From NCBI RefSeq assembly GCF_014645835.1, contig NZ_BMMM01000028.1, forward strand, positions 1 through 64,000: a stretch of DNA of 64,000 nt. The letters run 5' to 3'. This DNA comes from Streptomyces albiflavescens. GTDB taxonomy: Bacteria; Actinomycetota; Actinomycetes; Streptomycetales; Streptomycetaceae. Position numbers and translations under genes: made by a program. The notes under the pieces were generated by a model. It ran no database searches. It was not told the DNA's origin and saw only the letters and a list, made by a program, of their open reading frames with translations. Below are positions 23,704-32,382 of this stretch, in pieces. Position 1 is the stretch's first letter; every line of letters starts with the position of its first letter.

Positions 23704-26235
23704 CTACTCCGATTTGATCGCCGTCAGCATGTTCAGGCGGGCCGCCCGCCGGGCCGGCCACAGGGCTGCCAGGACCCCGACCGTCGCCGCCAGGAGGAGG
23801 AAGATCCCCATCCGGGCCCAGGGCAGGACCAGTTCGTACGTCGCCATCTTGCTGCCCAGCAGCTCACCGGCCGCCCAGCCGAAGAAGACACCCAGGCCGA
23901 TGCCGAGGACACCGCCGAAGAGCGAGATGACCAGCGACTCCAGGCGGACCATGCGCTTGATGCCCTTGCGGTCGAGGCCGATCGCGCGCAGCATCCCGAT
24001 CTCCTGCGAGCGCTCGAAGACCGACATGGCGAGGGTGTTGATGACGCCGAGGACGGCGACGACGACCGCCATCGCGAGCAGGCCGTAGAGCATGTTCAGC
24101 ATCAGCGTGAACATCTGCGCGATGCCGTTGGAGATGTCCTGCTTGTCCTGGACCTTGATGGCCGGGTTGTCGCCGAGGGCCTTCTCCAGCCTGTCCTTGG
24201 CCGCGTCCGATGTGCCGTTCGACGTCTTCAGCATGACCTGCATGTCGGAGACGGCGTCGGTCTGGTGGGGCGACAGCGTCGCGCTGTCCACGATGATGCC
24301 GTGGATCATCTCGTTGCCCTCGTAGACACCCGCGACGGAGAGCTTCCCCTTCTTCCCGTCCTCGTACGAGACCGTGAAGTCCGAACCGGCCTTCCAGCCG
24401 TGCGACGTGGCGGTGTCCTGGTCGACGACGATCCGCTCGCCGCCGACCTTGAAGGAGCCGTCGCTGATCGTGAGGTCGGTGAGCTTGGTGATGGCCGCGC
24501 CGTTGACGCCGGTCAGGAACTCGGTCTGCCGGTCGATGCGTGAGGGCGCGTCGCGCAGGGAGCTGATGTCCGTGACCCCGTCGACCCCGGCGAGCTTCTT
24601 CTCGACGTCCGGCGAGAGGGAGTTGCCGTTCGCCATGGAGACGACGTAGTCCGCCTTGAGCGCGGAGCTGGCCATCTTGTCGATCGACTTCTGCAGGCTG
24701 CCCGCCATCATCGTCATGCCGGTGATCAGGGTGAGGCCGATCATCAGCGCGGAGGCGGTGGCGGCCGTACGGCGCGGGTTGCGGACCGAGTTCTGGCGGG
24801 CCAGCTTGCCGGAGACCCCGAAGACGCGGAGCACCGGGGCCGCGGCCGCGATCAGCGGGCGGGACAGCAGCGGGGTGAGGACGAAGACGCCGATGATCAG
24901 CAGGACCGCGCCGAAGCCCATCGGGGCCTGGCCGTCCGAGCCGTCCATGGTCGTGGCGTAGAGGACCACGGCGACGCCCGCGGCGGCGAACAGGGCGCCG
25001 ATCGTGTTCCGCAGGACCAGGGACTTCGTCGTCGCCTTCGCGTGCACGCTGCTCATCGCGGCGACCGGCGGGATCTTCGCTGCGCGGCGGCCCGGCAGCC
25101 AGGCGGCCAGCATCGTGATGAGGATGCCGACGAGCAGGGCCGTCGCGACCGTGCCCGGCGAGATGATCAGTGGCCCGTCCGGCACGGTGGCGCCGAGCGT
25201 GCCCATCAGGGAGCGCATGCCGGCCCCGATGCCGATGCCCGCGGCCAGACCCGCGACGGCGGCGACCGCGCCGACGACGAACGCCTCGATGAGGACGGAC
25301 CGGGTGACCTGCTTGCGGGAGGCGCCGACGGCGCGCAGCAGGGCCAGCTCCTTGGTGCGCTGGGCGACCAGCATGGTGAAGGTGTTGGCGATGATGAACG
25401 TGCCGACGAAGAGCGCGATGCCGGCGAACACCAGCAGGCCGGTCTTCATGCCGCTCATCGCGGCGGAGATCTGCTCGGCCTGGTCGTCGGCGAGCCGCTG
25501 ACCGGTGGTGGTGGAGGCGACGTCCTTCGGAACGACGTCGTCCAGGGCGTTGCGCAGCGCGGTCTGGCTGGTGCCGGCCGCCGCCTTGACGTCGATCTCG
25601 TCGTACGAGCCGACCGAGTGGAAGAGCTTCTGAGCGGTCGCCGTGTCGAACAGGGCGAGGCTGCCGCCCGCGGCGACGTTTCCGTCGTCGGTGGTGAAGA
25701 TGCCGGTGACGGTGGGCGTGAGAACGGGCCCGTCGACGGACAGCCGTACGGTGTCGCCGACCTTGTAGCCGGCGCGCTTCGCGGTCTCGGAGTCAATGGC
25801 CACCTCGCCGGTCCCCTTGGGCGCATGACCGCTCGTCAGCGGATACCGGGGGTCCTTGGCCCCCCAGTAGTTCCCGCCCTGCGACTGGAAGCCGCCGCCG
25901 ATCAGCTTGCCGTCCTTGTCGGCGATGGCGGTGAAACCGTTCACCACGCCGATGGCGGAGGCCGCGCCCGGGACCGTGGCGGCCTTGTCGAGCAGCGGCT
26001 GCGTGAGCTTCGCGGTCTTGCCGACAGTGTCGCCCTCGTCCGCCCGGCTCTCCGGCTGGATGGCGACGTCGACCTGGTCGAAGCCCTTGGCGGAGCTCTT
26101 CTGGTAGGCGTCCGAGATGGTGTTGGTGAAGACCAGGGTCCCCGACACGAACGCCACGCCGAGCATCACGGCGAGCACGGTCATCAGGAGCCTGGCCTTG
26201 TGCGCGAGCACGTTGCGCAAGGCGGTACGGAACAT
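23704..26235 (-). CDS. ABC transporter permease, FtsX/MacB-type, two-unit
   Basis: The 843-residue permease contains two FtsX units. It has an N-terminal helix (LLMTVLAVMLGVAFVSGTLVF), a large extracellular domain (about 40-260), three helices with the coupling sequence TKELALLRAVGASRKQV, further helices (about 430-500), a second extracellular domain (about 510-720) and a final three-helix unit with SQEIGMLRAIGLDRKGI, ending in an RRAARLNMLTAIKSE tail. Such systems export lipids, peptides or lipoproteins, or act as mechanotransmitters rather than importers. ATG 26235 is the start; the open frame upstream is spurious. The ATPase gene precedes it by about 100 bases in the same transcript. Confidence 0.92.
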   Translation of the reverse strand: MFRTALRNVLAHKARLLMTVLAVMLGVAFVSGTLVFTNTISDAYQKSSAKGFDQVDVAIQPESRADEGDTVGKTAKLTQPLLDKAATVPGAASAIGVVNGFTAIADKDGKLIGGGFQSQGGNYWGAKDPRYPLTSGHAPKGTGEVAIDSETAKRAGYKVGDTVRLSVDGPVLTPTVTGIFTTDDGNVAAGGSLALFDTATAQKLFHSVGSYDEIDVKAAAGTSQTALRNALDDVVPKDVASTTTGQRLADDQAEQISAAMSGMKTGLLVFAGIALFVGTFIIANTFTMLVAQRTKELALLRAVGASRKQVTRSVLIEAFVVGAVAAVAGLAAGIGIGAGMRSLMGTLGATVPDGPLIISPGTVATALLVGILITMLAAWLPGRRAAKIPPVAAMSSVHAKATTKSLVLRNTIGALFAAAGVAVVLYATTMDGSDGQAPMGFGAVLLIIGVFVLTPLLSRPLIAAAAPVLRVFGVSGKLARQNSVRNPRRTAATASALMIGLTLITGMTMMAGSLQKSIDKMASSALKADYVVSMANGNSLSPDVEKKLAGVDGVTDISSLRDAPSRIDRQTEFLTGVNGAAITKLTDLTISDGSFKVGGERIVVDQDTATSHGWKAGSDFTVSYEDGKKGKLSVAGVYEGNEMIHGIIVDSATLSPHQTDAVSDMQVMLKTSNGTSDAAKDRLEKALGDNPAIKVQDKQDISNGIAQMFTLMLNMLYGLLAMAVVVAVLGVINTLAMSVFERSQEIGMLRAIGLDRKGIKRMVRLESLVISLFGGVLGIGLGVFFGWAAGELLGSKMATYELVLPWARMGIFLLLAATVGVLAALWPARRAARLNMLTAIKSE

Positions 26236-26336
26236 GGGTTTCTCAGTCCAGGAGGGTTGCGTCGACGGGTGGGCGCGGGCGATCGGCCCCGGTCGGCCGT
26301 TGCGGGACGGGGGCTGGGACCGGGGGAACCGGTGGG

Positions 26337-27137
26337 TCAGCTCGTGCGGCCCTTGCCGTCGAACTCGGGGGTCTGGGGGTTTCCCCCAGGAAGGTTCCGC
26401 ATGCGGTCCAGGACCGAGTCGGCCGTGGGCTCGTACACCTCGTCGACGATCCGTCCGTCCGCGAGGAAGACGACACGGTCGGCGTAGGCCGCCGCCACCG
26501 GGTCGTGGGTCACCATCACCACGGTCTGCCCCAACTCCCTTACGGAGTTGCGCAGGAAGCCCAGCACCTCCGCGCCCGAGCGGGAGTCGAGGTTTCCGGT
26601 CGGCTCGTCGCCGAAGATGATGTCCGGGCGGGAGGCGAGGGCGCGGGCCACGGCGACGCGCTGCTGCTGGCCGCCGGAGAGCTGGGAGGGGCGGTGGCCG
26701 AGCCGGTCGGCGAGGCCGATCATCTTGATGACGGTGTCCAGCCACGCCTTGTCCGCCTTGCGGCCCGCGATGTCCATGGGGAGCGTGATGTTCTCCAGGG
26801 CCGTCAGGGTCGGCAGCAGGTTGAACGCCTGGAAGATGAAGCCGATCTTGTCCCGGCGGAGCTTGGTGAGCTGCTTGTCCTTGAGCGAGCCCAGCTCGGT
26901 CTCCCCGATGCGTACGGAGCCGCTGCTGAAGGTGTCCAGGCCCGCCACGCAGTGCATCAGCGTGGACTTGCCGGATCCGGAGGGGCCCATGATCGCGGTG
27001 AACTCGGCCTGACGGAAGTCGACGCTGACCCGGTCGAGGGCGACCACCTGGGTCTCGCCCTGTCCGTAGACCTTCGACAGTTCCGTGGCACGGGCTGCCA
27101 CAGCGGTGGTTCGGCCGGCGAGGGGAGTGGTGGTCAC
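26337..27137 (-). CDS. ABC transporter ATPase, LolD/MacB-type
   Basis: The 266-residue ATPase pairs with the FtsX-type permease downstream. It has Walker A GPSGSGKST, Q-loop FIFQAFNLLPTLTALENI (typical of the LolD/MacB group), signature LSGGQQQR, Walker B DIIFGDEPTG and the switch THD. GTG 27137 has AGGAG nine bases upstream; the ATG 16 codons earlier lacks one. A short G/C palindromic stretch (26369-26395) encodes the C-terminal NLPGGNPQTPE and looks like another in-frame insertion of low-complexity DNA. Confidence 0.93.
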   Translation of the reverse strand: MTTTPLAGRTTAVAARATELSKVYGQGETQVVALDRVSVDFRQAEFTAIMGPSGSGKSTLMHCVAGLDTFSSGSVRIGETELGSLKDKQLTKLRRDKIGFIFQAFNLLPTLTALENITLPMDIAGRKADKAWLDTVIKMIGLADRLGHRPSQLSGGQQQRVAVARALASRPDIIFGDEPTGNLDSRSGAEVLGFLRNSVRELGQTVVMVTHDPVAAAYADRVVFLADGRIVDEVYEPTADSVLDRMRNLPGGNPQTPEFDGKGRTS

Positions 27138-27562
27138 GGAAGGGTGCTCCTGTCGGGACGACGACGTTTCTGGGGACGTGTCCATCGTCGGATGCGATCC
27201 GTGCCGTGTAGTCAGCCGCTGTTCTGGTTCCGGGGGCAGACTGCGGTCGGACCAGGAGCGGTTGTGTCATACCTGGGGATGACGGGGCTCCCCTGAGCGG
27301 TCTCCGGGTACGGCCACGGCACCCGCAGGGGCGACCTTGTGGAGGCCGAGCCTTCGAACGGTGCGTTCGGACGGTGAAATTCCGTCATTCCGTATACGCC
27401 GCCCCGGGGCGTCCGAAAGGCTATTGGCAAGTGCGGATGGCCCGTACCGAGGGCTGATGCACCCTCAGACGTCAATAAAATAAGACAACATCGGGCCGCA
27501 CGTCCGCTGTTCGGGGGATGCGCCCCGATAGGCTCGGAACCTCGATGCGGAGCCCATGGCCT
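27138..27562 (+). other. 425-base gap between the ABC exporter and bldA
   Basis: The gap contains the leader of the exporter operon on the minus strand, a small hairpin (GACGGTGAAATTCCGTC), an AT-rich patch near 27472-27490 unusual for this genome, and a TAGGCT -10-like box at 27529-27534 about 30 bases before the tRNA. I see no protein gene. Confidence 0.55.
27529..27534 (+). promoter_or_regulatory. Candidate -10 box of the bldA promoter
   Basis: TAGGCT, a good Streptomyces -10, ends 28 bases before the mature tRNA 5' end. The -35 region (about 27506-27511) is weak. Confidence 0.4.
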
Positions 27563-27648
27563 GCCCGGATGGTGGAATGCAGACACGGCGAGCTTAAACC
27601 TCGCTGCCCCTCGCGGGCGTACCGGTTCAAGTCCGGTTCCGGGCACCA
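27563..27648 (+). tRNA. bldA: tRNA-Leu(UAA), the bldA tRNA
   Basis: The acceptor stem GCCCGGA (27563-27569) pairs with TCCGGGC (27638-27644), and ACCA is encoded (27645-27648). The anticodon stem GCGAG/CTCGC encloses loop CTTAAAC, giving anticodon UAA. There is a long variable arm as in all type II leucine tRNAs, and the T loop is GGTTCAAGTCC. It decodes the rare leucine codon UUA. In Streptomyces this single tRNA is bldA, needed for aerial growth and antibiotic production because regulatory genes carry TTA codons. One gene in this window (11268-12479) has such a codon. Confidence 0.96.
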
Positions 27649-27779
27649 CCGCACCTGTGACGCAGGGCGTGGGCCACAGTCGGAGCAAACCGAGGGTGGC
27701 CCCGCTGGTCGCCCGTCTGGTTGCTGTTGCCCTCCCGACAGGGCGTCATTGTCGGCCGCACCCCCCCGACCACAGGTTG

Positions 27780-27809
27780 CGGCCCCGCAGTCCTCCGGCT
27801 GCGGGGCCG
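27780..27809. terminator. Hairpin between bldA and the formamidase gene
   Basis: CGGCCCCGCAG (27780-27790) and CTGCGGGGCCG (27799-27809) form an 11-bp stem 17 bases from the end of the convergent formamidase gene. Confidence 0.7.
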
Positions 27810-27825
27810 TGGTCGTCCGGTGCGG

Positions 27826-29076
27826 TCAGGCGGTGGCTACCGCGCACTTGCCGCGGTCCGCCTTCACCGGTCCGGCTGCGGTGGGCCGGACGTCGAAGTC
27901 GAACATCGCGGTGGGCACGTAGAGCGAGCAGCAGGCGTTGGGGATGTCGACGATGCCACTGATGCGTCCCTCGATGGGGGCGGAGCCGAGCAGCAGGTAA
28001 GCCTGTTCACCGCTGTAACCGAACTTCTTGAAGTACTCGATGGCGTTGAGGCAGGCCCGACGGTAGGCCAGCGTCGCGTCCATGTAGAAGTTGGTGTCCG
28101 TGTCGTGGTCGACGGACACTCCGATGAAACTCATGTACTCCGTGTAGCGCGGCTCGACGTTGCCGGGCATGAACACCGGGTTGGTGGAGATGCCGTACGT
28201 CTCCATGCCGCCCTTGATCAGGTCGACATGGAAGTCGATGAAGCCGCCCATCTCGATGGCGCCGCAGAAGCTGATCTCTCCGTCGCCCTGGCTGAAGTGC
28301 AGGTCGCCCGCGGAGAGCTTGGCATCGTTGACGTACACGGGGAAGAAGGCCCGCGAGCCACGGGTCATGTTCTTGATGTCCTGGTTGCCTCCGTTCTCAC
28401 GGGCCGGGACCGTGCGTGCGCCCTCCGCGGTGATGCGCGTGGCGAGGTCTCCGGTGGCCGTGCCGGCGAGCGCGTTGTTGGTGTCCGGGGGTACGGCGAG
28501 GGGCGGGACCCGGTTCGGGTCGGTGTCGATCAGCGCCTTCTCGCGAGCGTTCCAGCGGGTGAGCAACTCGGCGGAGGGAGCCGTTCCGAACAGCCCGGGG
28601 TGGGTGATGCCGGTGTAGCGGATCCCTGGCAGATGGCGGGACACGGCCTGCTGTCCGTGGAGATCCCAGATCGCCTTGTAGGCGTCGGGGAAGTAGTCGG
28701 TCAGGAAGCCGCCGCCGTTGGCCTTGGCGAAGATGCCGGTATAGCCCCAGCCCTGGCCGGCCGCGTCACCGCTCTGCTGGGGGACGGGGCCCAGGTCGAG
28801 GATGTCGACGACGAGCAGGTCGCCGGGTTCGGCGCCCTCCACGCCTATCGGGCCGCTGAGCATATGAGGGATGGTCAGGTCGATGTCGCGTACGTCGTTG
28901 GCGGTGTCGTTGTTGCCGACCTGGCAGTCGGTCCAGTCACGGGTTTCCAAGCGGAACTCGGCTCCGGGCTTCACCGTGGTGACGGTGGGGACGTCCGGGT
29001 GCCACCTGTTGTGTCCGGGGACATCCTGGTCGCGCATCGACTTGGTCTGGTCGACCTTGAATACGACTTCGGGCAT
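27826..29076 (-). CDS. fmdA: Formamidase / acetamidase (FmdA family)
   Basis: The 416-residue enzyme hydrolyses formamide (or acetamide) to ammonia and the carboxylate. Family signatures are FKVDQTKSM, PGHNRWHPD, DWTDCQVGNNDTANDV, SGPIGVEGAEPGDLLVVDILD, HPGLFGTAPS, ENGGNQDIKNMTRGS, SAGDLHFSQGDGEISFCGAIEMGG and YMSFIGVSVDH. The length fits FmdA from Methylophilus-type systems. It ends the minus-strand operon fmdB-like/amiS-like/fmdA, so channel and enzyme are co-produced. The formate product can be used by the formate dehydrogenase gene 1.5 kb away. Ammonia release suggests nitrogen control, though I did not find a clear GlnR box. Confidence 0.93.
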   Translation of the reverse strand: MPEVVFKVDQTKSMRDQDVPGHNRWHPDVPTVTTVKPGAEFRLETRDWTDCQVGNNDTANDVRDIDLTIPHMLSGPIGVEGAEPGDLLVVDILDLGPVPQQSGDAAGQGWGYTGIFAKANGGGFLTDYFPDAYKAIWDLHGQQAVSRHLPGIRYTGITHPGLFGTAPSAELLTRWNAREKALIDTDPNRVPPLAVPPDTNNALAGTATGDLATRITAEGARTVPARENGGNQDIKNMTRGSRAFFPVYVNDAKLSAGDLHFSQGDGEISFCGAIEMGGFIDFHVDLIKGGMETYGISTNPVFMPGNVEPRYTEYMSFIGVSVDHDTDTNFYMDATLAYRRACLNAIEYFKKFGYSGEQAYLLLGSAPIEGRISGIVDIPNACCSLYVPTAMFDFDVRPTAAGPVKADRGKCAVATA

Positions 29077-29100
29077 GACAGCCCCTCCTTTCCGATCTGG

Positions 29101-29739
29101 TCACGTTGGTGCTCTCACGCTTCCGGCCGGCGGGGCCCCCCGGGCCGCCGGGGACGGCTGCCTGGTGCGCGGCCACAGCCCCGCGAACACCACGACGCCG
29201 AACACCGCCAGAGCGATGGCGGTCTCGGTGGGGTGTTTCCAGTAGCCGGAGAGCAGCAGCCCGGCGGGAATCGCTCCCGTGACCCAGCCCTGGATCGCCG
29301 TCACCCAGCCCGTATAGGTCCGGAGGCCGTCCATCTTGAGGCCGAGCAGCAGGAAGAACAGGAACCACAGGTATGCCCAGTAGAGCCAGATGACCCCGAA
29401 GGGTTGGTCCTTGAGGAGCCGGAAATTGACGAACGAGTATCCCAGGGCCGCGACTGCTACGAACAGCGAGTAATAGCCGACGCCGGTGCTGTCGAGACCG
29501 GCGAGCAGGCCGACACCTACGTAGAGGTAGGTGAAGCCGAACAGATAGATTCCGGATGCTGCCAGAATCTTCATCGAGTCATCGCCGGCGGTGAAGATGA
29601 GGTAAGTCGGCGTCAGTACCTGCAGTGCGCCTATGAAAAGGTTGAACACCGCCCCAGATTTGGCGTCGACCTTCTCGAGAAGGATCATGCCGTTCAGGAA
29701 GAGCACGGCACCGACGAAGAGCAATCCCACACTGCCCAC
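29101..29739 (-). CDS. AmiS/UreI-family amide or urea channel
   Basis: The 212-residue integral membrane protein has about six to seven helices (VGLLFVGAVLFLNGMILL, FNLFIGALQVLTPTYLIF, ASGIYLFGFTYLYVGVGLLAGLD, YYSLFVAVAALGYSFVNF, PFGVIWLYWAYLWFLFFLLLGL, TETAIALAVFGVVVFAGLW). This is the AmiS/UreI family, which conducts short amides or urea, sometimes in a proton-gated way. The conserved FGVIWLYWAYLWFLFF segment is a strong family mark. It lies 24 bases before the formamidase start, in one operon. The C-terminal tail is Pro/Ala rich. Confidence 0.92.
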   Translation of the reverse strand: MGSVGLLFVGAVLFLNGMILLEKVDAKSGAVFNLFIGALQVLTPTYLIFTAGDDSMKILAASGIYLFGFTYLYVGVGLLAGLDSTGVGYYSLFVAVAALGYSFVNFRLLKDQPFGVIWLYWAYLWFLFFLLLGLKMDGLRTYTGWVTAIQGWVTGAIPAGLLLSGYWKHPTETAIALAVFGVVVFAGLWPRTRQPSPAARGAPPAGSVRAPT

Positions 29740-29820
29740 GGGGACGCACCTCCTCAGTCCGCGTGGGGGATGAAACTGTCGAAATCCGCCTGAGACGTTC
29801 TGCCTTGTCGACCACCGCCC

Positions 29821-30099
29821 TCAGGGTCGCGGCAACCGCGAGAGCGCGGGGTGCGGGCGCTGTGGCGCCCTTCTGCCCGGCGGCACTTCGGAAACCACTG
29901 CCGGGGCATCACGGGACTGCTCCTCCCGTTCATGGAGGGCGGTGACCGTGTGCGAGGTCAGCATGAGGCCGGGCGAGGAGTACACACGTCTTGCGGTGCC
30001 CGCGCAAAGAGGGCAGCCGTAAACAGGGGGCGCGGTCCCGATCGCCAACTTCACGTCGAAAGCCCCACAACGGCTGCACAGATATTCGTAGGTTGCCAT
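29821..30099 (-). CDS. FmdB-like zinc-ribbon protein
   Basis: The 92-residue protein starts MATYEYLCSRCGAFDVKLAIGTAPPVYGCPLCAGTARRVYS. The two CxxC pairs (CSRC, CPLC) form the zinc ribbon of the FmdB family, which is repeatedly found beside formamidase genes and may regulate them. The C-terminal half (TALHEREEQSRDAP... to the end) is disordered and Arg/Pro rich. GGAGTGGTG before the ATG supports the start. It is the first gene of the amide operon. Confidence 0.85.
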   Translation of the reverse strand: MATYEYLCSRCGAFDVKLAIGTAPPVYGCPLCAGTARRVYSSPGLMLTSHTVTALHEREEQSRDAPAVVSEVPPGRRAPQRPHPALSRLPRP

Positions 30100-30203
30100 C
30101 ACCACTCCGGGTGCCGGTGGACGCTGGCCAACCCGGTCATGAGGCGCGGCACTCTCGTAGGCACGCGCCTTAATTCTTCTTCTTCGCTTCCTCTTCTTCA
30201 CTT

Positions 30204-30434
30204 TCAAGGAGACGACTCGCGAATGCGTGTGTCAAGTCCCGGACGGCTGGGCCGCCGTGTTCCCTGGACGATGTTTTCGGGCGATTCCGCCGCGAGGCTC
30301 GACGTGCCGTCCAACAGCGATTTCCCGACCTGCCCTTGCTCGCACAGGCGGACCAACTCGTAACTGAATGTGGAGAACGTCGTGCAGGCGCCGCTCGCAT
30401 GGCCGGTGATGTTGATCAGCCATGTGTCGGCCAC
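30204..30434 (-). pseudogene. Truncated crcB (fluoride channel) remnant
   Basis: The 76-codon frame starts MADTWLINITG and runs into GACTTFSTFSYELVRLCEQGQVGKSLLD. These are two CrcB/Fluc hallmarks, N-x-TG and the TTFSTFSYE signature, but the helices that should lie between and before them are missing. The rest is unrelated sequence. It looks like an internal deletion and decay of a fluoride exporter gene inside the amide/formate island. The remaining gap (30100-30553) holds no other gene. Confidence 0.6.
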
Positions 30435-30553
30435 TGTCGACGGGGATTGCAGCGACTGCTTCCACTCGACTAAAATTCAAGATCATCGGTGCCGATCGGT
30501 ACAAGTGCCCGACCGGTCTGCCGGAGCAGTGGCCCCACCGATGGAGGACGGCC

Positions 30554-31717
30554 ATGGCAAAGATCCTTGCGGTGCTCTATCCGGATCCCGTGGGCGGTTA
30601 TCCACCCGAGTACGCCCGCGACGAGATTCCCACCATCACCGGCTACCCGGGCGGTCAGACCGCGCCGACCCCGCAAGCCATCGATTTCACCCCGGGACAG
30701 CTCCTCGGCTGCGTCTCGGGAGAACTGGGACTGCGCCGCTTCCTGGAGGAGCGGGGCCACACGTTTGTCGTCACGTCCGACAAGGAAGGCGCGGACTCCA
30801 CGCTGGACCGCGAGCTGCCCGACGCCGACGTGGTGATCTCGCAGCCCTTCTGGCCCGCCTATCTGACCCCCGAGCGGATCACCGCCGCCCCCCGGCTCAA
30901 GCTGGCGATCACCGCGGGGATCGGGTCGGACCACGTCGACCTGCCGAGTGCGATCGCTCACGGCATGACGGTGGCGGAGGTGACCTACAGCAACAGCATC
31001 AGCGTGTCCGAGCACGCCGTCATGCAGATCCTGACCCTGGTGCACAACTACCTGCCCGCCCACGAGTGGGTGACCACCAAGAAGGGCTGGAACATCGCCG
31101 ACAGCGTTTCGCGCGCCTACGACCTCGAAGGAATGGACGTCGGCGTCCTCGGCTCCGGCCGTATCGGCCAGGCGGTGCTGCGCCGCCTCAAGCCGTTCGA
31201 CGTCAGGCTGCACTACTGCGATGTGCACCGGCTGCCCCGGGAAGTGGAGGAGGAGCTGGAGCTGACCTGGCATCCCGACGTCCGGTCGCTGGCCCCCGCG
31301 GTCGACGTGCTGTCGATCCACACGCCCCTGCATCCCCAGACGCAGAACCTCTTCGACGACGAACTGATCGGGGCCATGAAGCGCGGTTCGTACATCGTCA
31401 ACACGGCACGCGCGCTGATCGTCAACCGCGACACCGTGGTGCGGGCCCTGAACAGCGGCCGGCTGGCCGGGTACGCCGGTGACGTCTGGTATCCGCAGCC
31501 GCCACCGCCCGACCACCCCTGGCGCACGATGCCGTACGAGGCGATGACACCGCACGTGTCCGGTTCGACCCTCTCGGCGCAAGCGCGCTATTCCGCCGGC
31601 ACCCGGGAGATCCTGGAGTGCTGGTTCGGCGGGCGTCCCATCCGCCCGGAGTACCTGATCGTCGACGGCGGCGGCCTCGCCGGGACGGGAGCGCGCTCCT
31701 ACACGGTCGCCGGATAA
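30554..31717 (+). CDS. fdh: NAD-dependent formate dehydrogenase
   Basis: The 387-residue enzyme of the D-2-hydroxyacid dehydrogenase superfamily oxidises formate to CO2 with NAD+. Seen features are the N-terminal ILAVLYPDPVGGYPP, ISQPFWPAYLT, TAGIGSDHVDL, the Asn in EVTYSNSISVSEH, the NAD motif GVLGSGRIGQAVLRRLKPF, the substrate Arg in NTARALIVNRD, AGYAGDVWYPQP and catalytic His in TPHVSGSTLSAQARY. GGAGG precedes the ATG by six bases. It stands opposite the amide operon and should consume formate made by FmdA or by histidine breakdown, yielding NADH. Confidence 0.93.
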   Translation: MAKILAVLYPDPVGGYPPEYARDEIPTITGYPGGQTAPTPQAIDFTPGQLLGCVSGELGLRRFLEERGHTFVVTSDKEGADSTLDRELPDADVVISQPFWPAYLTPERITAAPRLKLAITAGIGSDHVDLPSAIAHGMTVAEVTYSNSISVSEHAVMQILTLVHNYLPAHEWVTTKKGWNIADSVSRAYDLEGMDVGVLGSGRIGQAVLRRLKPFDVRLHYCDVHRLPREVEEELELTWHPDVRSLAPAVDVLSIHTPLHPQTQNLFDDELIGAMKRGSYIVNTARALIVNRDTVVRALNSGRLAGYAGDVWYPQPPPPDHPWRTMPYEAMTPHVSGSTLSAQARYSAGTREILECWFGGRPIRPEYLIVDGGGLAGTGARSYTVAG

Positions 31718-31950
31718 CGAATAACAGCCGCGGACAATAAATCAGCAGCGGATTCCGCGGACGATCCACCCTTGCCTGCCGCGAGCCCGTGCGGGCTGTG
31801 AGCCGACTCACGCCAAATTTTGCTGGACGGGCGCGATCGGGAGCTTTAGCGTCCTTAAATAGTTCGATTTTCCATTATGCGAAGGCACCGGCGCCGCGCA
31901 TACTGTTTCGCAAGAAAAACAAGGCGAACGCACGCCGGGAAGGTGGATCA

Positions 31951-32382
31951 GTGAGCAGCATGGACGCCGTGTGGGTACGGGGCGTGAACGGCATTCAGAT
32001 GCATCACGTGACCGACCTTCAGGATGCCGGCAGATTTCTCGGCAACGCAGCGATGGCACTGCGGGCCGCGCATGTGAGGACCGGCGCCGACCGGTACAGC
32101 GGACTCGCCGCCGAACTCAAGGCCCTGGTGCAGCGGGTGCGGGAGCTGGAGGACGAGGCGCGCTCGAGCATGCACGAACTGCACTCCAGCGACCCCGAGC
32201 GGTTCGTCCGCTGCCGGGACGGTCACGAGCCGTGGCCCGGTGAGATCCCGGCGGGATTCATTCCGCGCCACACCTGCAAGGACGAATGCCTGTACCACGA
32301 CCGCGACGTCCTCGAAGCGATCATGCAGTGCACCTGCGGTCGGCCGCCGTGCCAGGCGTGTGAGATCGACGGTCAGCTCTGA
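31951..32382 (+). CDS. Unknown protein with Cys-rich C-terminus
   Basis: I do not recognise this 143-residue soluble protein. Residues 25-75 form a charged helical region (AGRFLGNAAMALRAAHVRTGADRYSGLAAELKALVQRVRELEDEA). The C-terminus holds seven cysteines: C88, C109, C113, C127, C129, C134 and C137, in the pattern CKDEC...CTCGRPPCQAC. That spacing suggests bound zinc or an iron-sulfur cluster. The start is GTG 31951 with GAAGG upstream; ATG 31960 is an alternative. The upstream DNA (31810-31920) is AT-rich, unlike its neighbours, hinting at acquired DNA or a strong promoter region. Confidence 0.6.
   Translation: MSSMDAVWVRGVNGIQMHHVTDLQDAGRFLGNAAMALRAAHVRTGADRYSGLAAELKALVQRVRELEDEARSSMHELHSSDPERFVRCRDGHEPWPGEIPAGFIPRHTCKDECLYHDRDVLEAIMQCTCGRPPCQACEIDGQL

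Noticed and set aside
23704..27270. A single 1188-codon frame that appears to fuse ABC ATPase and permease
   Set aside because: The first 345 codons read the ATPase gene in a wrong frame. The true ATPase (26337-27137) and permease (23704-26235) are separate.
29366..29740. TTA codons in other genes (the amide channel, formamidase, FmdB and others show TTA triplets on the coding strand)
   Set aside because: In each case I checked, TTA spans two codons, as in ACT-TAC or GGT-TAC, so it is not read as leucine.
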